Assembly: GCA_046290435.1 (NCBI GenBank)
Contig: JBKAGO010000076.1
Span: forward strand, 1 to 64,000
Reading direction: 5' to 3'
Origin: CAVQUE01 sp046290435
Lineage (GTDB): Bacteria > Actinomycetota > Acidimicrobiia > Acidimicrobiales > UBA8592
DNA: 64,000 bases
Shown here: positions 33,611 to 43,065 of the stretch, in pieces
Position numbering within the stretch: the first letter of the stretch is position 1
Layout of the letters: the number at the start of each line of letters is the position of its first letter
The notes under the pieces: model-generated
Database searches by the model: none
Told to the model about the DNA's origin: nothing
Seen by the model: the letters and a program-made list of their open reading frames with translations, nothing else
Made by a program: the position numbers and the translations under genes

Positions 33611-34260
33611 TCACACGGTGGGTGGGTGGTGGCGTCTGTGGTGGCAGGGGGCGCAGCGGAGTTGGAGTTCGTCGACGATGGTGCGGCGGCTGGTTTCGTA
33701 TTCGGGGACGTGGTCGTATTCGCCGAGGTCGTGGCGGCCGCAGTCGACGCAGCTCCGGTCGCGTTCCTTCACGACTCGTCGTTGACGGGTGGTGGGGTGA
33801 CGTTGGCGGCCGGACGCGTTGATGGGGTGGCGTTCGGCGTCGTGGATCAAGACCCGGAGGAACGCGTCCGGGACGAGCTCGGCGATGATGCTGTCGCAGA
33901 TCGGGCTGCCGTCGTCGCAGGTGGCGCCGTCGTCGCCGAACGGGTCAGGGTGCGCACCGCCGAATAGGTCAGACGCCGCTCTGCGAACGCCGCCGCCGTG
34001 ACCGGCAGCACGGCGATGGCTTTGCCGATGCGGATCCACTCGCGTGCGGTGCACTCCTCGATGCCGGCCACGTTGGCCAGCCAGTGCGCCGCGGTGGGTG
34101 ACCCGTCGAGGATCCATTCGGGTGACTCGGCGAACGCGGCTGCGGTCACGACCAGCCGATACTGGTAGTCGCTGAACTTCGCGGACAACGCCACCAACTC
34201 CGCGCCCAGCGGACCCGCCCCGACAGCGGGGGATCGTTCGAGGGTGCTCGTCTTCTCCAC
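33611..34260 (-). pseudogene. DUF222-HNH gene broken by deletion and frameshift
   Basis: The 5' part (34260 down to about 33960) encodes a normal DUF222 N-terminus (ELVALSAKFSDYQYRLVVTAAAF, then RRLTYSAVRTLTRS). After that the frame is lost. In another frame the C-terminal end continues: CDDGSPICDSIIAELVPDAF, NASGRQRHPTTRQRRVVKER, and the HNH pieces CVDCGRHDLGEYDHVPEYE and LRCAPCHHRRH. About 180-200 residues of the usual family length are missing between the two parts. The HNH motif itself is complete. The start keeps a ribosome site (AAGGAG) and a TAGCGA box. The intact relative at 12094-13452 is quite different in sequence, so this was a separate family member. Confidence 0.82.
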
Positions 34261-34582
34261 GGACCTACTCCTTGGGTGTCGCTACGATCGAGGGATCGGT
34301 CAGAGGGAAGGGCGTCCTCGGCTGCGACGGGTGTGACAGGCTCGCCATGCCGGACGCGTCCTCGGACGCGTCGGGCACCCGCCTCGAGACCGCACAGGAT
34401 CTGGCCAAAGCGTCCGCGGACGCGTCCGACAGGCACCTGCGAAACCACAAAACCCCTGGTCGGCGCCGCGTCCGCGGACGCGTCCGGCGCTTCGAAGGAA
34501 GCACCCCCGGAGACACGCGACCGACCGGAGCGTTCCCGTCGCGAGACCGCGCGCGCTGGAACACCGCCCTCTGCGTTCGGCG
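34261..34582. other. 322-bp interval with a palindrome array
   Basis: This gap between the broken HNH gene and the acyl-CoA dehydrogenase gene contains three units of the palindromic tandem repeat and no credible gene. The open frames crossing it translate to repeats of Asp-Ala-Ser or Arg-Val-Arg-Gly, an effect of the repeated DNA. Confidence 0.6.
34353..34484. repeat. Tandem palindromic repeat, three units
   Basis: Copies of the GACGCGTCCGCGGACGCGTC family lie at 34353-34372 (one change), 34407-34426 and 34465-34484 (each with changes only in the outer left bases). The start-to-start distances are 54 and 58 bases, close to the 57 of the array at the left edge of the window. Stretches between copies also look alike (a CGARAC-CA-GGTC-like block), so whole units were duplicated. 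Confidence 0.8.
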
Positions 34583-35593
34583 TCAGGCGATGGCGAGCCG
34601 GGCGAGCGTGGCCCGCTGATTGCGCGCGCTGCCCCATGCAGCAGCGAGGGCCCAGCCCCGCTTGAGCCACAGCTGCAGGTCGTACTCGACGGTGTAGGCG
34701 ATGGCACCGTGGCACTGCAGCGACGAACGGGCGGCCAGGTCGACCGCGTCGGACGCGAGCTTCTTGGCCATCGCGGCCGCGGTGGCGACCTCGACCTCGT
34801 CGAGGCCGTCGGCACCCAGGCACCATGCGGCCCGGTACACCATGGGGCGGGCGAACTCGATGGCCTTGCCCACGTCGGCAAGGTGATGCTTGACGGCCTG
34901 GTTGACGCCGACGGGTGAGCCGAACTGGCGGCGCTCCTGGACGTAGTCGACGGTCATGTCCAACAGCTGTTGGGCGATGCCGACGCACTGGGCGGCGGCG
35001 GCGACGGCGGCGCGTCGTTCGGCGGCGGCGATGACGGCCGGGTCGGCGGTGACGAGCGTGTCGGCGGTCGGGGACCAGTCCACCGAGGCGAGGCGGCGGG
35101 TCTCGTCGACCGACGTCTGCGGCGTGAGCGTGGTGTCGGCGGTGGCGACGGCGTGGAGCTCGTCGCCGTGGCGCAGGATCAGCAGGTCGCTCTGGGCCGC
35201 GCCGAGCACGTAGGGCGAACCCAGCGACGCGGTCACGCGGGCCTCGCCGGCGGCGGCCGGTGCGAGCCAGCGGTCGGCGATGGCGGCCGGGGCGTCGGCC
35301 AGCAGCGGCAGCGCGACGGCGGTGTGTTCGAGCACGACCTCGGGGCACGCAGCCCGGCCGAGCTCCTCCATGATGAGCACGAGGTCGAGATCGGCCATGC
35401 CCAATCCGCCGGCGGACTCAGGGGCGGTGAGGCCCACGACGCCGGTGGCGGCCAGGGTGTCCCAGAGGCCGTCGACGGTGCCGGTGTCGTTCTCCCAGGC
35501 GTCGCGCACCGCGGCGGGCGGGCACTCGTTGGTGAGGATGTCGCGGACGGTGTCGGCGAAGAGGACCTGGTCCTCGGTGAAGCGGAAATCCAC
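34583..35593 (-). CDS. Acyl-CoA dehydrogenase, short subunit of a heteromeric pair
   Basis: The 336-residue product is a shortened acyl-CoA dehydrogenase: MDFRFTEDQVLFADTVRDIL, the GLGMADLDLVLIMEELGRA helix, YVQERRQFGSPVGVNQAVKH, and SLQCHGAIAYTVEYDLQLW near the end. The middle beta domain is short. It lacks the YAGTNEIQR-type end of its partner. In mycobacterial steroid degradation such short FadE proteins form alpha2beta2 enzymes with a full-length partner encoded next door, and that arrangement is present here (5-base gap). It is the last gene of the ipd operon. Confidence 0.85.
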   Translation of the reverse strand: MDFRFTEDQVLFADTVRDILTNECPPAAVRDAWENDTGTVDGLWDTLAATGVVGLTAPESAGGLGMADLDLVLIMEELGRAACPEVVLEHTAVALPLLADAPAAIADRWLAPAAAGEARVTASLGSPYVLGAAQSDLLILRHGDELHAVATADTTLTPQTSVDETRRLASVDWSPTADTLVTADPAVIAAAERRAAVAAAAQCVGIAQQLLDMTVDYVQERRQFGSPVGVNQAVKHHLADVGKAIEFARPMVYRAAWCLGADGLDEVEVATAAAMAKKLASDAVDLAARSSLQCHGAIAYTVEYDLQLWLKRGWALAAAWGSARNQRATLARLAIA

Positions 35594-35598
35594 GATGC

Positions 35599-36768
35599 CT
35601 ACTTCCTGGGCAGGCCGAGGACCCGCTCGGCGATGATGTTGCGCTGGATCTCGTTGGTGCCGGCGTAGATGGGCCCGGCCAGGGCGAACAGGTAGCCGGT
35701 CATCCAGGCGCCGGCGTCGGCGGCGTCGGGTGCGGCGCCCACGAGCTCGCCCCGTTCGGCCAACAGGTCGAGGGCGGTGGCGTGGATGTCGACGTCGAGC
35801 TCGGACCAGAAGACCTTCATGTAGCTGGCCTCGGAACCCATCGAGCCGCCGTGCATCAGCTCGGACGCCTTGCGGTACACCTGCCAGCGGTATGCCTCGG
35901 CGTCGGTGAGTGCGTCGACGACGCGGTCACGCAACGAGTCGCCGAGGTCGACGCCGTCGGCGAGCAGCCGCTGGTACAGCTCGACGAGCTGGGAGGCGGC
36001 GGCCAGGAACCGGCCGGGTGCCCGCAGGTTGAGGCCGCGTTCGCTGCTGGCGGTGGCCATGGCGACGTTCCAGCCGGCGCCCTCCTCGCCCAGCAGACCG
36101 CTGACCGGGACCCGGCAGTCGTCGAAGAACAGCTCGGCGAAGGCGGGCTCGCCATCGAGACGCGACACCGCACGACGCGTCAGCCCGGGCGCATCGGCGG
36201 GCACCAGCAGGTAGCTGAGGCCGCGGTGGCGCTCGCTGGCGGGATCGGTGCGCACGATGCAGAAGATCCAGTCGGCCCACGCCCCACGCGAGCACCAGGT
36301 CTTCTGGCCGTTGAGCACGTAGTGGTCGCCGTCGCGCACCGCGGTGGTCTTGAGGCTGGCGAGGTCGCTGCCGGAGTCGGGCTCGGACCAGCCCTGCGCC
36401 CAGATCTCCTCGCCGGCCGCCATCGGCGGGAAGAAGCGGTCCTGCTGCTCGGGGGTGCCGAACGCGAACAACGTCGGGCCCAACAGGGTGATGCCGTTGG
36501 TGTTGACCCGCCCGGGCGCGCCGGAGCGGTAGTACTCCTCTTCGTAGATCAGCCACTCGACGAGGCTGCACTCGCGCCCGCCGTACTGCTTCGGCCAGTT
36601 GGGCACCGACCAGCCGGCGTCGAACAGGGTGCGCTCCCAGCCGCGGTGCTGCTCGAAGCCCTCTTCGGTGTCCATGGGCGCCCAGGACTCGGTGGGGATG
36701 TTCTCGGCGAGCCAGGTGCGGATCTCGTCGCGGAAGGCGGTCTCGTCGACCGAGAAGGTGAGGTCCAT
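35599..36768 (-). CDS. Acyl-CoA dehydrogenase, full-length subunit
   Basis: The 389-residue product is a FadE26/FadE28-like dehydrogenase: WSVPNWPKQYGGRECSLVEW, then EIWAQGWSEPDSGSDLASLK (FAD/substrate loop), HYVLNGQKTWCSRGAWADW, and the C-terminal signature GPIYAGTNEIQRNIIAERVL. It would desaturate a steroid-derived CoA ester, passing electrons to electron-transfer flavoprotein. The ATG was placed where the family N-terminus begins. It starts 2 bases after the ipdC-like gene and is followed by the short subunit gene. Confidence 0.88.
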   Translation of the reverse strand: MDLTFSVDETAFRDEIRTWLAENIPTESWAPMDTEEGFEQHRGWERTLFDAGWSVPNWPKQYGGRECSLVEWLIYEEEYYRSGAPGRVNTNGITLLGPTLFAFGTPEQQDRFFPPMAAGEEIWAQGWSEPDSGSDLASLKTTAVRDGDHYVLNGQKTWCSRGAWADWIFCIVRTDPASERHRGLSYLLVPADAPGLTRRAVSRLDGEPAFAELFFDDCRVPVSGLLGEEGAGWNVAMATASSERGLNLRAPGRFLAAASQLVELYQRLLADGVDLGDSLRDRVVDALTDAEAYRWQVYRKASELMHGGSMGSEASYMKVFWSELDVDIHATALDLLAERGELVGAAPDAADAGAWMTGYLFALAGPIYAGTNEIQRNIIAERVLGLPRK

Positions 36769-36770
36769 GA

Positions 36771-37862
36771 TCAGTGCGCTCCCTGGGTGACCGCGAGTCG
36801 GCCGAGCACCTCGGTGGCCTCGGCGACGATGGCGTCGATGATGTCGGCCACCGGCGGGGCCTCGTCGATGACGCCCAGGCCGACGCCGGTGGGCATGATG
36901 CCGACCTCGCTGCGACCGTCGACCATGGTGGCCTTGGTGAGCATCGGGGCGTTGGCGGCCAGCGCCAGCTGCGACCAGGTGAGGTCCTGGTTCTTCTTCA
37001 TGGCCAGGCCCTCCTTGACCAGAGCGGTCATCGGGGTGCCGGTGAGCGAGCGGAAGCGCAGCGCGTTCATCGCGGCTTTCGGGAAGCGGGTGAACCGGGC
37101 CTTCTCGAGCTCGTCGACCATCTCGGTGCGGATGACGCGCTGGGGCACACCGTCGATGGCGGTGGTGCGGACGGTGCCGGTGACGGGGGTGGCGAAGTAG
37201 ACGGCCTTGACGTCGTCGGGCACGTCGCTCTCGGCCGACAGCAGGAACCGGGTCCCCATGGCGATGCCGGCGGCACCCCACGCCAGGGCGGCGACGAGGC
37301 TGCGCCCGTCGGTCATGCCGCCCGCGGCGAGCACGGGGATGTCGACCGCTGCGGTGACCTGGGGAACCAGCACCGACGTCGGGACCTCACCCGTGTGGCC
37401 GCCGCCTTCCTGGCCCTGGGCGATGACGGCGTCGACGCCCCACTCGGCGACCTTCTCGGCGTGGCGACGGGCCCCGATGGTGGGGATGGTGACGACGCCC
37501 GCGTCCTTCAGCTTGGCGACCATGTCGGGCCGGGGCGCCTGCGCGAAGCTCACGACCTTCACGCCCGTGGCGACCAGCCAGTCGAGACGCTCGCCGATGT
37601 CGGGAGCGTCGGTGCGCACGTTGACCCCGAACGGCTTGTCGGTGGCATCGAGGATCTCGTGGACCGCGGTCTTCATCTCGTCGAAGGTCAACGTGGCCGC
37701 CGCGAGGAACCCGATGCCGCCGGCGTTGGAGGTCGCCGCGGTCAGGCGGGCGGTGGACACCCAGCCCATGCCGGTCTGCACGATGGGCACCTCGATACCG
37801 AACAGCTCGCACGCCGGGGTGCGCAACGCCGGGTGCAGATCGGGAAAGCGGCTCGTGCTCAT
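36771..37862 (-). CDS. ipdC: IpdC-like flavin reductase/nitronate monooxygenase family
   Basis: The 363-residue product is a 2-nitropropane dioxygenase/NMO-type TIM barrel: ELFGIEVPIVQTGMGWVSTA, GGIGFLAAATLTFDEMK, AQGQEGGGHTGEVPT (FMN phosphate site) and ALAWGAAGIAMGTRFLLSAE. By gene order next to ipdA and ipdB, and by length, it matches IpdC (Rv3553 type), an NADH-dependent flavoenzyme of steroid ring C/D degradation. The ATG overlaps the ipdB stop codon. As with all NMO-family assignments, sequence alone does not prove the substrate; the operon context does most of the work. Confidence 0.85.
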   Translation of the reverse strand: MSTSRFPDLHPALRTPACELFGIEVPIVQTGMGWVSTARLTAATSNAGGIGFLAAATLTFDEMKTAVHEILDATDKPFGVNVRTDAPDIGERLDWLVATGVKVVSFAQAPRPDMVAKLKDAGVVTIPTIGARRHAEKVAEWGVDAVIAQGQEGGGHTGEVPTSVLVPQVTAAVDIPVLAAGGMTDGRSLVAALAWGAAGIAMGTRFLLSAESDVPDDVKAVYFATPVTGTVRTTAIDGVPQRVIRTEMVDELEKARFTRFPKAAMNALRFRSLTGTPMTALVKEGLAMKKNQDLTWSQLALAANAPMLTKATMVDGRSEVGIMPTGVGLGVIDEAPPVADIIDAIVAEATEVLGRLAVTQGAH

Positions 37863-38608
37863 GCGGGCACCTCTTTGTGGCGGAGGCCCTTGGGGTCGAT
37901 GATGTCCATGAGCTCGAGCTCGTCGTCGGTGGGCACCCGGGACTCGGGAACGTCGTCGGGGATGACGAGCTCGAAGGCCGTGGCCTCGACGATCTCGTCG
38001 ACGGTGACACCGGGATGCACCGAACGGAGCCGCATCGTGTTGTCGGGCGTCTCGAAGTCGAACACGCCGAGGTTCGACACCACCCGGCGGACCTCGTGGA
38101 ACCGGTTGCCCGGCGCCCCGACCTCACGCATGCGGTCGTAGCCCGGGCCAGAGACCACGTCGACGGTCTCGACGAAGCTGCGGGTGCCGTGGTTGGGGAC
38201 CCAGTAGCTGGTGGTGTGGTTGATGAGGTTGCCGGGGGCGCCGCGCAGACCGAGCAGCTGGGTCTTCGGCTGACGCCAGTCGCCGATGGCGGCGATGTTC
38301 TGGTTGCCGTAGCGGTCGATCTGGGTGGCGCCCATCATCACGTGGCGACGGCCCGACCAGACGATGTCGAAGATCGTCCGGTACGGCACGTAGGCCTCGA
38401 CCACCCGGGGGGCGTCGGCGACACCGAGGGGCAGCGTGTTGGCGGCCAGCACCGAAACGGCGTCGATCATGACGACGTCGGGGGCGAAGGTGGCCTTGGC
38501 GAGCCGGCCGCCGATGATCGGGCTGGTGCCGAAGGGGTTGACGAGGATGTCGGCGTCGCCGCGGAAGCACTCGGCGATGGCGACGACGCAGATGTCGGAT
38601 CGGTTCAT
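37859..38608 (-). CDS. ipdB: CoA-transferase family ring hydrolase, beta subunit
   Basis: The 249-residue product is the beta subunit of a family I CoA-transferase-like enzyme: MNRSDICVVAIAECFRGDAD, LPLGVADAPRVVEAYVPYRT, VMMGATQIDRYGNQNIAAIG and MRLRSVHPGVTVDEI. With IpdA it forms IpdAB, which hydrolyses the last carbocyclic ring of steroid nuclei (COCHEA-CoA) rather than moving CoA. The ATG overlaps the ipdA stop, and the stop overlaps ipdC. Confidence 0.88.
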   Translation of the reverse strand: MNRSDICVVAIAECFRGDADILVNPFGTSPIIGGRLAKATFAPDVVMIDAVSVLAANTLPLGVADAPRVVEAYVPYRTIFDIVWSGRRHVMMGATQIDRYGNQNIAAIGDWRQPKTQLLGLRGAPGNLINHTTSYWVPNHGTRSFVETVDVVSGPGYDRMREVGAPGNRFHEVRRVVSNLGVFDFETPDNTMRLRSVHPGVTVDEIVEATAFELVIPDDVPESRVPTDDELELMDIIDPKGLRHKEVPA

Positions 38609-39507
38609 GACTGCGCTCCGGTGGTGCGGGCATCGACGGCGGCGAGGTAGGCCTCGTGGCTCGGGGCCTCGAGATAGGTGCTGCGGAACGCCTGCCAGTC
38701 GTCGGGGTTCTTGGCGGTGGCGGCGTAGGCCGCCTGGAACGACTCGTCGCGTTCGTAGTCGGGCGGGCATTCGGTGAAGTGGGCACCACGGGGCGCCTCG
38801 ACCACAGCGTCGACGAAGATGCGCGGGATCCGCACGGTGTGGAAGGTGCCTTCTTCGAGGAACGATTCGGTGGGGATTACCTTCTCGCAGCTCATGACGG
38901 TGCGGGCGCCGGCCATGGCGAACAGATCGTCGAAGAACAGGTCGGGACCGAGGAACTGGCCGTTGCCGCCGGCGTCGGCCCGGTTCATGTGGATGAGGGC
39001 CAGGTCGATCTCGAACGCCGGGATGGCGACGAGCTCCTCGCCCTCGGCGCCGTCGGGGCCGGGGTACGGCGAGCGCACGGTCCGCAGCGCCGGGTTCATC
39101 GTCACCATGTCGCTGCCGAGCCCGGCGCGGGTCGGGTAGAAGGGCACCCGGTGCGCCGCGGCGAGCAGGCCGAGGTAGAAGGCGCCCTCGTCGTACTCGA
39201 CGACCTCGATGCTGCCGGTCTGGCGAGCCACCCGGAAGTGGGGCTCGAGCGGGATGGAGTCGAGCGACACGAACCCGTAGATGGCCCGGCGCAGCTGGCC
39301 GGTGGCGGCGAGGATGCCGATCTCGGGGCCGCCGTAGGCGACGACGGTGAGGTCCTGCACGCCGGAGCGGACGATTGCCCGCACGAGCGACATGGGCTTG
39401 CGTCGCGAGCCCCAGCCGCCGATGCCGATGGTCATGCCATCGCGGAGTTCGCCGACGAACTCGTCCTCGGTCATGCGCTTGTCGGTGGTGGACGGTCTGT
39501 CGGTCAC
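38605..39507 (-). CDS. ipdA: CoA-transferase family ring hydrolase, alpha subunit
   Basis: The 300-residue product matches IpdA (Rv3551 type): ELRDGMTIGIGGWGSRRKPM, LTVVAYGGPEIGILAATGQ, AIYGFVSLDSIPLEPHFRVA, FDDLFAMAGARTVMSCEKVI and VVEAPRGAHFTECPPDYERD. With IpdB it opens the final steroid ring as a CoA thioester. It opens the five-gene minus-strand operon. The start is GTG at 39507; an ATG 11 codons later is possible. Its promoter region holds a TAGGAT box followed at once by a palindrome. Confidence 0.9.
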   Translation of the reverse strand: MTDRPSTTDKRMTEDEFVGELRDGMTIGIGGWGSRRKPMSLVRAIVRSGVQDLTVVAYGGPEIGILAATGQLRRAIYGFVSLDSIPLEPHFRVARQTGSIEVVEYDEGAFYLGLLAAAHRVPFYPTRAGLGSDMVTMNPALRTVRSPYPGPDGAEGEELVAIPAFEIDLALIHMNRADAGGNGQFLGPDLFFDDLFAMAGARTVMSCEKVIPTESFLEEGTFHTVRIPRIFVDAVVEAPRGAHFTECPPDYERDESFQAAYAATAKNPDDWQAFRSTYLEAPSHEAYLAAVDARTTGAQS

Positions 39508-39573
39508 GATGCTCCCCGGACGGTGGTGCCCGCGTCGATCATCGTCCGGCCGGACAGCCGGGCCGACGCGAAC

Positions 39574-39594
39574 CTGACACAGCGTCAGATCCTA
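39574..39594 (-). promoter_or_regulatory. Promoter and candidate operator of the ipd operon
   Basis: On the minus strand TAGGAT (39589-39594) is directly followed by CTGACGCTGTGTCAG (39574-39588), whose 5-base arms are perfect. An operator just downstream of the -10 box would block initiation, as TetR-type repressors of lipid catabolism often do. It is unlike the published KstR and KstR2 sites I recall, so the regulator is unknown. Confidence 0.5.
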
Positions 39595-39713
39595 GTGGTT
39601 GCGCCCATCGGGTGACGAACCCTTCCCCGATGCGGTGAACCCCGGGTTGCGCCCAGGCGACCATGCGGTCATCGCCGACCTACCGCAGTCTTTCTCCGCA
39701 CGCTCCGACGGTG

Positions 39714-39741
39714 TAGGATTCCCACGCTGTAAACGCTTACA
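39714..39741 (+). promoter_or_regulatory. Promoter and LacI-type operator of the sugar ABC ATPase gene
   Basis: TAGGAT (39714-39719) is the likely -10 box. Eight bases later lies TGTAAACGCTTACA (39728-39741), a close match to the palindromic operators of LacI-family sugar regulators, with the central CG typical of them. The start codon is 16 bases further on with a GTGGGGGA ribosome site. This points to repression in the absence of a sugar. No LacI gene is in the window. Confidence 0.7.
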
Positions 39742-39757
39742 TCGAGTGGGGGACATC

Positions 39758-40918
<1,161 letters not shown>

Positions 40919-40925
40919 GGGTTCG

Positions 40926-41993
40926 CTAGAGCGCCAACCCTGCGTGGCTGATCCTCGGCAGGACGTGCTGCGCGACGAGGTTGCACTCGTCGATGTGGGG
41001 GTAGCCGGACAGGATGAAGGCGTCGATGCCGACGTTGCGGTAGGCCTCGAGCTTGGCCACCACCTGGTCGGGATCGCCGACGATGGCGGCGCCCGCCCCG
41101 CTGCGGGCACGCCCCACACCGGTCCAGAGATTGGCCTCGGCGTAGCCCTCGTCGTCGGCGCCCTCGCGTAGTTCGCTCTGGCGGGCCACGCCCACCGACG
41201 CGGTGTCGAGCGACTTCTGGCGGATGGCCTCACCGGTGTCGGGATCGAGCTTCGAGATCAGGCGCTGCGCCGCAGCGCGAGCCTCCGCCTCGGTCTCACG
41301 CACGATCATGTGGGCGCGCAGCCCATAGCGGAGCACACGGCCGTGCTCGGCGGCCAGTGCCGTCATCTCTGCGACCGTCTCCCCCACCGCTGCGACGGTG
41401 TCGGGCCAGGTGAGGAACACGTCGGATTCCTGCGCGGCGGTCTGCTTGGCGTCGGGGCTGAACCCGCCGAAGTACATCGGCGGGCACTTCCCGGACACGG
41501 TGCGGATGCGCGGCGGGTCGATGTCGAGGTCGACGAAGTCGCCGTGCATCTCGAGATGCTCACCGTTGAGCAGTGTCCGCAGCGCCGCCATCGTCTCGCG
41601 GGTGCGCTGGTAGCGCGGCGCACTGTCGAGCTTCTGGCCGGGCATGTCGCTCGAGATGATGTTGATGTTCAGGCGCCCGCCGCACATGTGGTCGAGGGTG
41701 GCGATCTGGCGGGCGAGCTGGGGGATCCACATCTCCCCCACCCGGACGGCGAGCAGCAGCTTGATCTGGGTGGTCATCGGCGCGATGCCCCCGGCGAACG
41801 CGACCGAATCGATGCCGAGCTCGTAGCCCGACGGCAACAAGATGTTGTCGAAGCCGTTGCGGTCGGCGGTGAGCACGATGTCGCGGCAGTGTTCCCAGCT
41901 GCTGCGCAGCGCCGGGTCGGGCACGCCGAGGAATTCGTAGTCGTCGTCGCAGAGCGCCGAGAACCAGGCGATCTCGGGAGCGGGGCGGGTCAT
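40926..41993 (-). CDS. LLM-class flavin-dependent monooxygenase, SsuD-like
   Basis: The 355-residue product follows the alkanesulfonate monooxygenase (SsuD) branch of luciferase-like enzymes: GFDNILLPSGYELGIDSVAF, LLLAVRVGEMWIPQLARQIA, DHMCGGRLNINIISSDMPGQ, then CPPMYFGGFSPDAKQTAAQE and the C-terminal DAFILSGYPHIDECNLVAQH. It would use FMNH2 and oxygen, needing a separate flavin reductase that is not nearby. The ATG overlaps the aldo-keto reductase stop codon. Sulfonate as substrate is only the family default. Confidence 0.85.
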   Translation of the reverse strand: MTRPAPEIAWFSALCDDDYEFLGVPDPALRSSWEHCRDIVLTADRNGFDNILLPSGYELGIDSVAFAGGIAPMTTQIKLLLAVRVGEMWIPQLARQIATLDHMCGGRLNINIISSDMPGQKLDSAPRYQRTRETMAALRTLLNGEHLEMHGDFVDLDIDPPRIRTVSGKCPPMYFGGFSPDAKQTAAQESDVFLTWPDTVAAVGETVAEMTALAAEHGRVLRYGLRAHMIVRETEAEARAAAQRLISKLDPDTGEAIRQKSLDTASVGVARQSELREGADDEGYAEANLWTGVGRARSGAGAAIVGDPDQVVAKLEAYRNVGIDAFILSGYPHIDECNLVAQHVLPRISHAGLAL

Positions 41994-42919
41994 GGGAGGG
42001 GCGCTCCTTCGGAGACTTCGATGATGTCGTAGACGTCGTTGCGGTCGAGCGTGACGCGCAGCGCTGCGGTGGCTTCGACGATTCGTTCGGGGGTCTGGGT
42101 TCCGACGATGCACACCGGCTTCGACGGATGCGCCAGCACGAACGCCATCGCGATGGCAGCCCGGTCGACGCCCTCCCGTTCGGCGAGCTCGTCGAGCTTG
42201 GCGACGAGGTCGGGCGACACGTCGACGCCGGTCGCGATACGGCCGCCGCCCAGGGGACTCCAGGCCAGCGGCACGATGCCGTGGGCCATGCACTGGTCGA
42301 ACGTGCCGTTGCGGAGCGGATCGAGGTGCGCTGCGGAGTACTCGGGCTGATTGGTGGCGATGGGGAAGTCGAGGTGGGCCTGGAGGGCGGACACCTGCGC
42401 CGGCGTGTGGTTCGACACGCCGACCTCACGGATCTTGCCCTGGTCGCGCAGCGCCGTGAGGGTGGCTGCGACGTCGGCGGGATGCGTGAGCATGTCGGGC
42501 CGGTGGATCTGGTAGATGTCGATGACGTCGACACCCATGCGGGCCAACGACGCCTCGCATGCGGCGCGCAGGGCGACAGGGCTCGAGTCGTACGGGATCG
42601 GCGGGACGATGCCGCCCTTGGTGGCCAACACCATGCGGTCACGCAGGTGCGGCGCCTGGGCCAGGACCTTGCCGAGCAGCTCCTCGACGGTGCCGAAGCC
42701 CGTCCCGCCCCAATCGAAGCCGTAGACGTCGGCGTTGTCCACCAGGTTCATGCCGGCGTCGAGGGCGGTCTCGATGAGGCCCTGGGCCTCGTTGACATCG
42801 GGCGTGGTGAAGCGCCAGAGGCCGTAGGCGAACGGGCCGACCTCGAACCCGGACTCGCCGATCGTTCGGATACCGGTCTCGACGATGTTGCCGCCGCTGC
42901 CGGTCGGGGTCTCGGCCAT
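41990..42919 (-). CDS. Aldo/keto reductase
   Basis: The 309-residue product is an NADPH-dependent aldo-keto reductase. The tetrad is visible as MNLVDNADVYG (Asp and Tyr), MVLATKGGIV (Lys) and DIYQIHRPD (His), and GVSNHTPAQVSALQ and NQPEYSAAH follow. VGTQTPERIVEATAAL is the cofactor region. Length is normal. It starts the two-gene operon with the LLM monooxygenase (ATGA overlap), so the two may act on the same compound, and it diverges from the Gfo/Idh gene. Confidence 0.88.
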   Translation of the reverse strand: MAETPTGSGGNIVETGIRTIGESGFEVGPFAYGLWRFTTPDVNEAQGLIETALDAGMNLVDNADVYGFDWGGTGFGTVEELLGKVLAQAPHLRDRMVLATKGGIVPPIPYDSSPVALRAACEASLARMGVDVIDIYQIHRPDMLTHPADVAATLTALRDQGKIREVGVSNHTPAQVSALQAHLDFPIATNQPEYSAAHLDPLRNGTFDQCMAHGIVPLAWSPLGGGRIATGVDVSPDLVAKLDELAEREGVDRAAIAMAFVLAHPSKPVCIVGTQTPERIVEATAALRVTLDRNDVYDIIEVSEGAPLP

Positions 42920-43065
42920 CTCGTGGATCCTCGCTGTCGTGATCGTGACGGCCACCAGTGTGCCAAAGGGCACTGCCCCACTGGTACGTTCGTCCGCACA
43001 ATTCCTGCACGATGCCGGCGCGGAGCCGGTGCGCGAGGTCGACCCAGAAACAGGGAGGCGCCCGA

